Source: Undaria pinnatifida (lineage: Eukaryota > Sar > Phaeophyceae > Laminariales > Alariaceae). Taken from it: a DNA stretch of 64,000 nucleotides. The notes below the pieces were generated by a model. It was not told the origin of the DNA. It saw only the letters and a program-made list of their open reading frames with translations, and searched no databases. Shown here one piece after another: positions 1 through 11,600 of this stretch. Position 1 is the stretch's first letter. Each line of letters starts with the position of its first letter. The position numbers and the translations under genes were made by a program. The stretch covers positions 2,288,359-2,352,358 of the forward strand of contig JABAKD010000016.1 in the NCBI GenBank assembly GCA_012845835.1. Direction: 5' to 3'.

Positions 1-839
1 GTGGGGGCGGGGGGTAAAATCTTATAATTGCTACTTCGTATTATACAGCTTGGTACAAATGACAGTATGTTTTTTTAATAACAGTAACTGCGGTGTCACC
101 CCAGCACAACCGGTGCGCAAGTGAAGCACCGGGCACCGACGCCTCCAAGTACTGCTGTCTGCCTACTGTTTCCGTATCACACATACTGCTGGAAGCATCA
201 AACGAGGTCGGGCAGACCTCCACATTCAGGTAGACTCACCTCTCACTGCTGCTCATCATATTTGTACGAGTACAGTAGTATTAATATCTCAACTGAATGC
301 AACACAAGCAAGGGGCACACTTTGCTTGCAAATATATAGACATACTTACAACAGTCTCGGCAAATACTCGTCTTGGAATTACTTGATTATAATGCCCTGC
401 TTCGCTCTCAGCGCTCCCACCCGGACCACACCTGCCTAAACCCTCGTCTCCGAGAACCTTCCCGGCGGCTTTCTTTGTGTTCCTTGCTTTCTTCGCCTTC
501 TTCGTGTTCTTCACGACCGCCCCAACACCAACTTCAAGACAAGATCTCCAGCACTGCTTCAAGGTAAATATCCCCACGCAAATTTCAGATATTTTCCTCA
601 CTAAAATTAATATATACTCCGAGAATATATATTTTCGAAAAGTCGAAAAAAAATCAAAAATGGATCTTCAACACTCGAGTCAGACTTCAAAAAGCGTAAA
701 AACTGAGCAAGATAGCCATTACTACACTAAATGCAACACAAAAGGTACTGATGAAACAAAATAAATTGCAAAAAGTGTGTCCGAATACGTACGTACACGT
801 TTCCTTTACATAGACTTACTTACTAATATCTTTTTGCTG
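1..839. other. No assignable gene; one weak exon candidate
   Basis: I see no recognisable gene here. On the minus strand a strong GTAAGT donor begins at 349, and the frame before it stays open up to about 600 with a possible acceptor at 432. A segment 431-350 would have the right phase to follow the DUF1365 exon at 4879. The residues do not clearly match that family, so this is only a candidate and is not called as an exon. Confidence 0.3.
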
Positions 840-840
840 A

Positions 841-930
841 AGCTCGGTTGGTGCATCCCTGGCATCTCCGAGGTCGAACGGTCCGGCTTACTTGCGGAAC
901 GGTTCGGCTTTTGTTTGATTTCTTGCTCCA
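841..930. repeat. Dispersed repeat, copy 1 of 2
   Basis: The stretch starting GCTCGGTTGGTGCATCCCTG is repeated at 3190-3285, including the shared CTTACxTGCGGAACGGT and TTTGATTTC stretches. Both copies lie close to SINE-like or tandem repeats. No coding potential is seen. Confidence 0.6.
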
Positions 931-989
931 CCTGATCTATTTTTGTTACAAATATATATCGATTTTTTTATGGGGATCACTTTTTTTTT

Positions 990-1230
990 CCGATGACACC
1001 CAGATTCGAACCACCGAAGACCAAGCTTATAAGCGGACAGTCTATCTACTAGACCACAACGTCACATTGATATCTATTTTATTTTTACAAATAAAATTGA
1101 AAAATAAATACCAAGTATCGATTTTTCATGAGGATCATTTTTTTTTCCGATGACGCCCGGATTCGAACCAGCGAAGGCCAGGATTATAAACGGACAGTCT
1201 ATCTACTAGACCACAATGTCACAGCAGCAG
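990..1230 (-). repeat. tRNA-derived dimeric SINE array (A and B units)
   Basis: Two tRNA-like units follow each other on the minus strand. Each carries a B-box-like GGTTCGAATC and an A-box-like TGGTCTAGTAGATAGAC, and each is bordered by poly-A (poly-T on the plus strand). Unit A (about 990-1078) has CTTATAAGC in the anticodon-arm region. Unit B (about 1147-1222) has TTTATAATCC and a different tail, CAGCAGCAGTGGTATC on the plus strand. The acceptor stems do not pair well, so these are SINE bodies and not working tRNA genes. The A-B order is the same as in the larger array at 2157-2620. Confidence 0.65.
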
Positions 1231-1499
1231 TGGTATCTACCAGTACTATTTTTTTATGTGCAACTACTACTGTATATTAGCGAAACATAGATGTACCACG
1301 CAGCTTGCAAAGTTGAGATTCAACCGTTCAATCGGTCGTACTCACAGCTGACGTTTTTCAATTTTTATATAGAATACTAGTGGTACTCCCGAAATATGCC
1401 AGTTGCCGGCCGGTATGGCGGACAAAAACAAATTGGTGCTGTATCCTCTGTATTAAGTACTAAAAGAACAAAATAATAACAGGGCAGTACGACAATGCC

Positions 1500-1760
1500 G
1501 CCGTACGTACGGTAGTAAAGGTATCATCCTCTGTATGTTAAGTTTTGCAAAACAAAAAAGATAACACGGCAGCAGTAGTACGTACGGTAGTAAAGGACAG
1601 AGGAGTGCAGCACCTTTACTACATACAGCAGAACAGCAGTGCAGCAGTACGTACATCAGAACAGCAGTGCAGCAGTACGTACAGCACAACAGAACACCAC
1701 CCACCATGCACCCACGAACCTACCCAGTACAGCAGTGCAGCAGAAGGAAATAACTCGAGT
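1500..1760. repeat. Short tandem repeats, GTACGTACGG and CAGCAG types
   Basis: GTACGTACGGTAGTAAAGG occurs near 1500 and near 1578. It is followed by two copies of an AGAACAGCAGTGCAGCAGTA motif between about 1628 and 1683 and by further CAGCAG steps. The open frames through this stretch are composition artefacts. From 1761 to 2156 there is a C/G-rich spacer with no gene that I can support. Confidence 0.5.
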
Positions 1761-2156
1761 AGCATTTGTTGTTCAACATTTATTTTTAGTCTTCCTCACA
1801 ATATAGTTGGGAGTTCGAAAAAAAAAAATTAGCAGGCAGCGACGAAGAAAAAGCGGGGGGGGGGCAAGCGAGCCGTCCCCGGGAGGGCGATTTCCACGCT
1901 CCCCCCTCGCCGAGGTGGGGCACCGACGGCCGTTCTTTCGCCGGCATGTCGTAGTGCTGCTGTGCGGATGGGACGTGGCGGCACCGCGAGGCCGCCTGAG
2001 GCCGAGTGGAGCTCGGGAGTCGCCGCTTTTTGGGGGGGGGTGTTTCAACCAAGATATTTTTCAAAGATCCAAAACGTCACGACCACCTTCACGACCATCC
2101 TTAGCGTATTAATTAATAAGGATATATCGATTTTTTAGGAGGATCATTTTTTTCCC

Positions 2157-2620
2157 CCGATGACACCTGGATTCAACCAACGAAAACCAGGCTTATAAGC
2201 GGACAGTCTATCTACTAGACCACAAAGTCACATTGCTATGATATCTATTAATTTTTTCTTCACAAATAAATATCGATTTTTTATGAAGATCATTTTTTTT
2301 TTTGGTGACACCCGGATTCGAACCAGCGAAGGTCACCAGGATTATAAGCGGACAGTCTATGTACTAGACCACAATATGTCACAGCAGCAGTGGTGTATCT
2401 ACCAGCACTATTTTTTTACAAATATTTGCCAATTTTTTTATGAGCATCATTTTTTTTTCAAATGACCCCTGGATTCAACCAACGAAAACCAGGCTTACAA
2501 GCGGACAGTCTACCTACTAGAAGACCACAAAGTCACATTGATATCTACAATTTTTTTTATGAGGACAATTTTTTTCCCCGATGACACCGGGATTCGAACC
2601 AACGAGAAGATCTTGAAGCT
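2157..2620 (-). repeat. tRNA-derived dimeric SINE array, second cluster
   Basis: Four more tRNA-like units continue the alternation seen at 990-1230: A at about 2157, B at about 2304, A at about 2459 and a truncated unit at about 2578. A units share the CACATTGATATCT flank and B units share CAGCAGCAGTGG. All units share poly-T borders and the segment GCGGACAGTCTA. The AB period is about 300 bases. The array suggests amplification of a dimer and not independent insertions. Confidence 0.65.
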
Positions 2621-2689
2621 TACACGAGTACATAAGGTTTGTACATACCATCAGGTACTACGCTGTTGGATCACAATGCACGCCCAGAT

Positions 2690-4690
2690 CAGATCAGTCC
2701 GGCTTCATACAGCCCAGCAGCGCAGCGTAGCGCCGTGCGGAGCCGTGCGGTGCGATGCCGTGTGCCCTTCGCTGCCGTGCTGTGTCGTGCTGCGCTGTGT
2801 GCTTTCTTTCGAACATAGAGCAGTACCGGGTATAATACGTATTGTTGTGTACTACTTTTCTTCTTTTTTATTTTTCTACATGTATTTGGTCTTTCACGGC
2901 CCCCTGTTTTTTTCCCCACGCAAAGTACCCCCGTACTGCCGATCAGAACGTAACACCGGTAACAAAAGCACACGGCGCAGCTGAGCACAATAGGGCAATT
3001 TGTTCTGCACAAGCTGCTCTTGGCATTATCAAATCGCTGTTCGCACCAAATAATGGGCCTCTTCTTTCTGCCCCCTTTACATTTTTTAGTTGCATTCTTC
3101 CTTACCTTGCGCGAGCGTAGCGGGCGGCATCAGCCGCCCGCGGAGCGGAGCCCTTGTATAACTTATTTTTATATTTCTGCTGCAAGAGCTCGGTTGGTGC
3201 ATCCCTGGCATCTCCGGGGGTCCCACTTGGACACCGCCTCCTCTCTTTACATGCGGAACGGTCCAGATTTTCTTTGATTTCGTCCTTCTTCACGTTTTTT
3301 TCGTAGTTGCACGAAGCTGCATCATAGATGCCAGGTCCCATCTGATGATCTCAGCTTGGCTCATCACATCATCAGCTCAGCTGCACGAAGTACAATCAAA
3401 CCAGTTCCCAGCTGGCCTCAGCTTGGCACATCAACTCAGCTCAGCTCGGCAGCGCACCGCAGCTCTATCTCAGCAGCACAGCGCCGTGCGGTGCCGCGAC
3501 GTGCCGTGCAGCGTGCTTTGCTGCGTACGTACTCTAATGTACATGGCAGTGTCATTCGAAGTATCATACATACGGTACCACGTACCCGTACTACTACACA
3601 CAAGTGCCAGGGTTGTACATGCTACACTTCGCTGAATCGCAATAAATGCACCCCCAGCTCAGCTCAGCCCACAGCTATAAATACAGTCGCTCAGCAGCGC
3701 AGCGCCGTGCGGTGCTGTGCGGTGCTGTGCCTTGCCCTGCGGTGCTGTGTCGTGCTGCACTGCTGTGCTTTCTTTCGAACATACAGCAGTACCAGGTATA
3801 TCATGCGAAGCACCAGATACCAGGTGCCAGTGTGTATGTGTTGTGTACTCGTCTTTTTTCCTTCTTCAGATGATTGTACTCTCTCGGTCTCCATGTTTTG
3901 TTTTCCTCGCAAATTACACCCGTACTGCGGATCAGAACGTGACATCGCCAAAAAGCACACAGCATAGTAGTGCGCACAGGGTAACTGTTGATAGCTCTGC
4001 ACAAGAAGCTCTTGGCATCATCACTTCGCTAGTCGCACCAAATCATATGGGCCTCTTTTTTTCTGCCCCTTTTTACACCGACAAGCCATCTTTTGGTTGC
4101 ATTCTTCGTTGCGCAAGCGAAGCGGGCGGCGTCCACGGGGCGGAGCCCTTGTTTATCATATCATAACACGTTGTTCGTAGACTACACGTACACGTTTATG
4201 TTGCATCTGTTTCTTCTGCTCAAATCACATGAAAAACACACCCACCCGCAGCTCTTAGAGCTACGGCAGTAGTAGAATGTTGCAGTTGCCGTCGAGCATG
4301 ATCAAAACGACAGAACACAGCACAGCGCACTCAGCCCTCTCAAGGCCTCCTACTATTTATGTACTCGTACCGGTGTGTACGTGTGTACTGCTGTTTACTC
4401 GTCTTTTTGCGTTCATTGATTGTAGCCTCTCGGTCCTCTTCATGTTGTTTCCCCCCCGCGAATTACACCCTTACTGCCGACCAGAGCGTGATATCGCCAG
4501 CAAGCACACACCACAGCATAGGGCAGCCCGAGCTGCACAAGTAGCTCTTGACATTATCAAATCGCTACGAGTAGTTGCACCAAAGTATGGGCCTCTTTCT
4601 GCCCCCTTCACATTTTTTAGTTTTGTACTCTTCATTGCTCGAGCGTAGCGGGGGGCGTGAGCAGAGCCCTTGTTCATGCATAATACACGC
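2690..4690. repeat. Triplicated long direct repeat
   Basis: Three diverged copies of one unit run head to tail, with their distal parts at about 2810-3170, 3770-4165 and 4370-4680. Shared landmarks in order are: GTGCCGTGCGGTGC-type GC-rich runs; TTTCGAACATA with CAGTACC; ACCCGTACTGC then GATCAGAACGT; a CACAAG...CTCTTG block; GGGCCTCTTT; and ending GAGCGTAGCGGGCGGC then GGAGCCCTTG. The first copy ends with a perfect GGGCGGC-ATCA-GCCGCCC hairpin. The repeated open frames are shadows of the repetition and I do not call them genes. Confidence 0.65.
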
Positions 4691-4878
4691 ATATATTGCA
4701 ATGTCTTCGGGTGGTTCTTGTTCGGCAACCTGCTTCGAGGCATCGCACAATTTAGTGATCGGCTATTACATGCGTATACATGGCATGCCCGTTCCTCTAG
4801 TGCTCTGTGATGCTGTGAGCTGTGATGCCCTCTGTCCTGCTGTCATGCTGTCGCAAGCAAAGTCGTAATTCAACTCAC

Positions 4879-5150
4879 CATGGAAAAGCAACTTCAAGCT
4901 CATCCAGGTCCAAGAGGCAGTAGAAGATAGGGTATGAGAACTTATGGACCGTCGGCTTGAACCGGACGTGCCACACTCGGCCCGCATAGATCCCCGATCT
5001 CGCCCGACCCTCGCCTCGCCTCTCCCTACGCCACCTCCAAGCTGTGTCTAACAGCGTAGCTACAGACACCAGCCCCAACAGCGCAACAACGGAAGCCACA
5101 GAAACATTTTTCAAAAGTAGCCACCACGTCAGCACAAAATTCTCGGCCAT
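4879..5150 (-). CDS. DUF1365-family protein, first exon (partial gene)
   Basis: The ATG at 5150 opens 90 whole codons plus two bases of the next, up to a good GTGAGT donor at 4878. Residues about 15-40 form one hydrophobic segment (SVASVVALLGLVSVATLL), so the protein is probably membrane anchored. After a basic linker come IYAGRVWHVRFKP and then CLLDLDELE. This is the N-terminal signature of DUF1365, whose members begin with Y-x-G-x-V-x-H-x-R-x-x-P...H-x-F-x-Y and reach LDLDEL. The biochemical function of the family is not established. In bacteria it often neighbours cyclopropane-fatty-acid-synthase-type genes, which hints at lipid metabolism. I could not identify the downstream exons: the next intron runs into the triplicated repeat and SINE arrays and may leave the window. 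The gene is divergent from the dioxygenase gene starting at 5420. Confidence 0.8.
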
Positions 5151-5419
5151 GTCGGAAAATAACAGCACAAAATCAGCGCATTGGCCGTCTCTCTCTTGTG
5201 GGGAACCTCTTGCCGGCGTTGCGAGTTACACACACACCTTGTGCGTGACAGATGTGGTGCTTTTACATGGGGGCATCATGGTCCCAGGGTTGACGTGTAC
5301 GTATCCCCGTTTCCTGCTTCTGCATGCAGAGTGAATAGAATGGAACTCCTCCTGGAGGAAAAAAAGTGAAAAGCGCCCCAGGGAGGCGGAGCGCTTGCTA
5401 AGCAAAGGTTAAGAGCGAG
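5151..5419. promoter_or_regulatory. Shared intergenic region of a divergent gene pair
   Basis: Only 269 bp separate the start codons of the DUF1365 gene (minus) and the dioxygenase gene (plus). This stretch must hold both 5' UTRs and is likely a bidirectional promoter. I see no convincing TATA box. A TAA in the reading frame of the plus-strand gene at 5399-5401 limits how far upstream its start could lie. Confidence 0.5.
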
Positions 5420-5653
5420 ATGAACACGATGACTGGCATTGAGCACAGGCTGAGCCAAGCAGATGAACAAGAAACAGACGAGAGCATGCCTGTCAGCTCT
5501 GATTCCGTGCATACCAAGAAAAACGCTGATGCCTCACCCCGTTCTTCAATGCTGTGTTCAGCAGAGCAAAGGCTTCGCTCGAGGATCGACAAGTTCGTGG
5601 CCGGGTACTCGCTGACCCCCATGGGGAAGGCGGTTGCTTTCAACTGGATAACG
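5420..5653 (+). CDS. Dioxygenase gene, exon 1
   Basis: The ATG at 5420 follows an in-frame stop at 5399-5401 and is the first Met. The exon codes 78 residues: an acidic, serine-rich, probably disordered N terminus (QADEQETDESMPVSSD), then a basic amphipathic stretch ending GKAVAFNWIT. The donor GTGGGT at 5654 is phase 0 and matches the phase of the next exon. If it were not spliced, the frame would close 21 codons later. This exon carries no conserved domain, so its extent rests on the start, the donor and the phase. Confidence 0.6.
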
Positions 5654-8600
5654 GTGGGTGTTCTTTCCTGCTACGCTAGTACAATGCTACACACCAAAAA
5701 GTTGCACTACCGGTAATATTTTTTTGCGGAGAGAAGTGGACAACCACCCCGCTCTTTATAGAGAGAAGTGGATAACGGTGGTTGTGACGAAACAGGATCC
5801 GCGTCGCTGTTTACTACTACTGCTGTCTTCCTGCTACCGATGTGGATCCAAACATAGAAGATCGTATCCAACAACCAAACAGAAGATCGTATCCAACAAC
5901 CAAACATAGAAGATCGTATCCAACAACCAATCAAACCGTTGTTGGATACCAGGTACCTGGCACGATCCACTCTGTATTTAAATAGTACAGTATCAGTATC
6001 TAACAACCGCAAGATATGCTCACAATTGTATAATTGCGCAACAGCCACTACTGTATGCCCACGTTCTCCCTCTTACGTTGTCGTCTAGGCGCATTAATTG
6101 TTGTGGATATATCATACCCCATGCGCGCCTGCAGAGTATCGGATCGGATACCACCGAGGAGTTCACACGGGTGCGTCGTTGGCTTATCGGCCGCCTTAAC
6201 GCATTCGGTCGGCAAAGGAGCGCTTCAGGGAGTGCCACATTTCCACTCCCTCCTGGTGCCAGCCAGTGGCAAAGGGGTTGCCCTGAGATCATTCCCGGTG
6301 GGTTCTTACGCTATGATACCTCCAACGACTAAGTTTGTCTTTTCCTTTCTGAGTACATGTCAGTAGCCGTTGTAATGCTGCACATTGCGGTGTCAAATAT
6401 GTTCATCGGTCTCACCATTCGAGGTGAGCCGACGAGGGAAGAAAATGCTGAACTCTTCTCGAGATAAAAATGGAGGCACGTACCGTAGTGGGGAGGGGGA
6501 AGGGGGGCCGCTATGTGACCCCGGATCTGAGTTACTACTGGGAAGGAGCGCGAGAGCAGTGCGAGGATAATAAATGGAATGAAGCAATAGAAATAAAAAT
6601 AGGTCTACTGCTACTACTGGTTGGTGGTGGTACTGTATGATTTGTGTTTGCCATCCGACAATGTGCCTTATTAATAGTATGAGTTTCAACATTGATCACT
6701 CTTAACATTCCCGAAAGAACAGAACTGTATTTATTTTTAAAGAGCGTGGGTGAACGGTGCCGACTCTCTGGTTGCATGCGCCTCACACACCTCGAACAGA
6801 TCACGATCTACTGTAGATCATATAGATCCTACACCTGTCGCTATACAATAAGTTGTTCGGGATTTGTGTATAGTAGTACGGATCCAACCCAGGAAACATG
6901 TGAAAACTTTAGGTCAACCTTCTCCTGTGTGGCATTCGTCCTATCAGGCATGTATGTATGTGCTCTGCCTTCCAGCTAACCCGGAATGCCGGCTGACTCT
7001 GAATGCCAAAACATGAGCATCGGTTGATGTGGTGTCGCTTTCCAACAACTCGGGTGCAGTTAAAACACCAACACCGATTGCTATGTTGCCGTTCTCCAAA
7101 ACCTTGGGTGCAGTTAGTTGTACAGGAGAGTTGTAACAGGTATGGGGGAGAGTTGACATCCCAACGCTTACACATAGTTTTTCATCGCTAATGAAGGTCT
7201 GAGATCGAAGGCATTCTGGTCGCGCGAGGAACTACCTTGGGTGGCCGACTTCGAGAAGGGTTTCGACAACGTCAGGAAGGAACTTGTAGCTCTGAGGGGA
7301 CGGGGAGGATTCCAGGTAGGAGGTCGCGTTCATATTGAAACCAAATATGACATAGATAGGTATGCTCGTATTCTGCGTCTTGCCTCTTTCGTTCGGCCCT
7401 GGGCTTTTTAGCGTGTCGTTGTGTGTGATAACGTCCCTGGTAAATGCTTCACGTGAAATGTTTACTCCGTTGTACCATGTATGCCTAGACAGAATAGTCC
7501 ACGTATGAGCGTAGTCCATGGTGTTTCTCGTGTGGGAACGCGCGTACAAGCTGCCTCAAAACTTGGCTAGTTGGGCGAGTTAGCTTTTGAGCTCTTCACG
7601 CTATCAATAGGATTCGCACCCAATTTCACCGCCTCAAAAGTACCACTAATGCAACTCTTATTTCAAGTAGTTCGTGTTCTGGTATTTGGCTTGGAAGGCC
7701 GGTAATTTCAACCCTCCACATACCTCTGGTATGGGTAATTGGAACGTATGCGTATATATCAGGAAGGCGTATTGTAGACGAGAAACTCAGGAGACAGCAG
7801 TGGGGGGTTCCTTTCGTTCGTGCCTGAAACGGCGCTCCAGTTAATCTATACTATTATTGCTATTAATAGTAGTTGAGTATTAACGGCTACGAAAGGGGCG
7901 GAAGGTTTCGGCCAGAATATTTTCTGAATTGCGGGAGTCCTTAAAAAAACGGTGCTTGTGAGAGGACGGTTCTTGTTTTTTTTGTGGCATTATTCGTTTT
8001 ATACCTATGCAAATGCCATGGGGTTTTGATTGTTCATCGGATTGCTCGCTCATTTTTCTCAGAGTCGGTGGGTTGGGTGAGGTAATGTAGACCTCTTCAA
8101 TCGCATGATCGTGGACAGAGCCTCAGAAGCGAAATAATACATCTCTACCGCCGTATGGTATATTATACTGTATATGATAAAAATAAAAATACACTCCAGC
8201 TGTGAGATCGAAGATTTTGTCGAAACTCATATTTGCAAGCTGTGTGTGATACTCCGATCGCGCGTATTACGGGTTGTGTGTCCTCGTTAAGGATATAGGT
8301 CGGCGACTTCCCTTGGAACTACAGTGTAGCTATCAGGGTCGACAGGGTGATATTAGTCAGCCTGTGCGCGGAAACTATAAAACCCTTTTTTAAGGGGGAC
8401 AAAATCTGACAGCTGTGGAAGGAAATGCATCAGTTTATCAAGTGTATCCTGTAAGTAGTATAACCGGTGAGGGGAGGGCGGAGTTTTCAAGGGCGTGGGG
8501 GCATGGGTTTGAACAAGAGGGAGGGGGGAGGGGGGGGGAGGGGGGGGGGGGGAGAGGGGGGAGGGGGGGGGGAAGGGTTTTTAACAGGTTCAGGTCGCAT

Positions 8601-11600
8601 ATATGTAGGGGCTTGGTGTACGCGTGGTGCTAGGTCTAGGCAATCGTGTGGGTGGTGGGGAAGGAAGGGGTGTTGGGGGGGGGGGGACGTTGGGGGGGGG
8701 GAATAAATTAAAGCTTCGTCATGGATGAAAGATAACGACGTGATATCAATTGCGTAGAAGTGTTTATTACTCTGGCCGATTTCGATTTTAGGTGGGTCGT
8801 TTGAACAAGATGGAACGGGGGAAAAAAAAAAGGGGGGGGGGATATGTGTTTTGGGACCTGTAGGTATAGCGACCGAAGCCACAACAACTGTTATTGTTGC
8901 GGTGTTATCGGCCGTCTATTAATACGCCATCTATGATACGTAGAGCGTCACCGCGCAGCAGCAGTACCGTGCAAGCATCATCAATGCTGTGCGCGTGCAT
9001 GGTACACGTTACTTTATTCGTAAGGTTGCATTTCGGACACACTCCCCGCCCCCCGGCAGCTCGGGCTACTGCTGGGCGCGGGCGGTGTTGTAATCAAGTC
9101 ATCATGTTTTTGAGACGACTTTCCTGACGGGCCGATGTAATCAAATCGTCAAGTTAAGACGAATTCCCCCTCGGAAGTCCCAAAGGGCTTATTTACTGTT
9201 AAGCTGTTAAGAACGGGAGGTAGAGCTTGTACGTACGTAGTAGATAGGTTTCCTGTTTTATTGGTTTACCTTGGCTTTCATTTACTTGCTTCTGGGAATG
9301 AATGCTTAGGAGTGATCGACACTGAAGCGAAGCTCATCATGCTGCGTATGTGTGTATCTATATACTGTCCGCTTTGAGGTGAGAAGATATTGAAGGCCTT
9401 GGCTCAGTTTGGATTGATTAAATTGGAACGTTGTGCTCGGAGGGCAAAAGCAATGCCTGGAAAGTAATAATATTATTAATAGAAAAAAAAACACGTGCAT
9501 TCCCTTTTACGACGCATTAGGTACACACCACAGTATATTGGGGACGCATGCTGCGGTGTTGAAGGGGCGCCTGCTTTTTCTGAGATTCTTCCTGTTTGAG
9601 CTCTATCATACATACCAGTATACCTCACTCAACAACTGATTTTCTGCTGAACAAACGAAAGCGCAGCATGAATGAGGAACAGTCTCATTTCCTCGTGGCT
9701 AGCTAGGTGCAGAACAAACAATAAAAAGAGTGCAAACGAAAAAACACAATTGATTGTTGGTGTTTGAACGACATCGATTGGGTGTGTAGTTTGTTGGGTA
9801 AGAACTTTTTCAGCCCAAAAGTGTGCGCGCGTATTAGTTCATTGATGTCAGCCCTCTCCGTCGTACCCCTCGTCTAGATTTTGTGCTCGAAACGTGGTCG
9901 ATGCAGTTAACTTGCAACAACAGCGGAAGACGCTAACTCTTCGTAGAAAAGTTAGGCGCACGCCCCCCCCGCTAACGTGTGTCATGACTCTCTGTCCTCA
10001 TCTCCGACTATCTCCGATTCTATCGCAGCCGCACAGGGCCCCTCGCAGTGGTTTTGAGGGGGTCGGCTGACCCTCTGAAGTCCCAAAGCGGTTAGGAATG
10101 AGAATAAAATCAAGGCTCGTCCCCTCTACGGCAGAGCTCTACGAGTGGCATGACTCTTTTTGTCGAACATATAGCACTACCTGCTACCCTCACATAGTCA
10201 TGCAACTATTAATAGTAGGCTCGTGGATACAATGATATATACTAAAGAAAAGCGTGCAAATATGTATGTACTTTTGGCATTTGACGAATCTCGCGGGCTA
10301 GCATTGGTCTCACAGGGAGAGGCTCTCCTCTCACCACGGACTACGGCGATGATAGGTACCGAGAACTTCGAGCCTTTTTCAAACAAGAGAAGCGACGATG
10401 TTGCGAAACGAGCCCATACTATGTTTTATGTTTAAAACCGAAGGATCTACCGACCGACTTAATCACGCAGGGCTCTCTAGCAAACACTGAAAAACACCTC
10501 CTTGTCTCCAAACATCCGGCTCCCTGCTCTATCGCAGCCGAACAGGGCCCCTCGCAGTTGTTCGAGTGGTCGGCTGGTCCTGTGAAGTTCCGAGGGAGGA
10601 TACATCTTAGAAAAGTTGAGGTACCTCTCATCTGCCGTTAAATCTTGGAAAATAGAAAGGCACGCCCCACCTACCGTTAATCATGAGGAAAGGTAAAGGA
10701 CACCCCACTCAGCGTCAAATCTTGGAAAAACTAAGGTGCGCCACACCTATATGTATACACCGTGTCGTGACTCTGTATCTCCACCTCTGGCTACCTCCAG
10801 GCATGACTCTATACTAGCCGTATGGGGCCCCCTCGCCGTGGGTCCAGCGGTCTATTGCCCCTTTGATGTGCCTCTCGAAAGGGTTAAATCTTGGAACAGT
10901 TAAGGTACCTACCGTTGAACCTTGGAAAAATTAAGGTACACCCCACTTACCGATATATCTTAGAGAAATAAGGTACTCCACACCTATACACCGTATCATG
11001 ACTCTGTGTGTCCACCTCCTGATACCTCCGGCTCCCGTCTCTACCTAGCCCTAAACCCTAGCCCTAACCCGTACCCCAAGGGGTATAAATATTGGAAAAA
11101 TTAAGGTACACCTCACCTACCGTTAAATCGTAAATATATTAAGGTACACTACACCTACCGTCTAATCTTAGATAATTTGAGGTACACCACACCTATCGTC
11201 AAGTCTTAGAAACATTGAGGTACACCACACCTATCGTTAAATCTTGGATAAATTAAGGTACACTACACCTACCGTTAAATATTAGAAGAAGTAAGGTACA
11301 CCCCACCTACCGCTAAATTTTAGAAAAGGTACTCCACACCTATCGTTAGATCTTGGATAAATTAAGGTACACTGCACCTACCGTTAAATCTTAGAATAAT
11401 TAAGGTACACCCCACCTACCGCTAAACTTTAGAAACAGCGAAGGTACACCCCACCTACCGTTAAGAAATCTTGGAAAAATTAAGGTACCCCACACATAGC
11501 GCAAAAAAACTCAGAAGTAGGTAAGGCACTCCCCACCTACTGTGAAATCTTGGACAAATTAAGGTGCAACCCCCTACAGAGCCCCTCGCAGTGGCTCCAG

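Noticed and set aside
350-431. Second DUF1365 exon on the minus strand
   Set aside because: Donor and phase fit, but the residues (ESEAGHYNQVIPRRVFAET) do not clearly match the family; kept only as a candidate in the region note.
10640-11575. CRISPR-like array
   Set aside because: Units are contiguous and diverged without unique spacers, and the setting is a eukaryotic intron.
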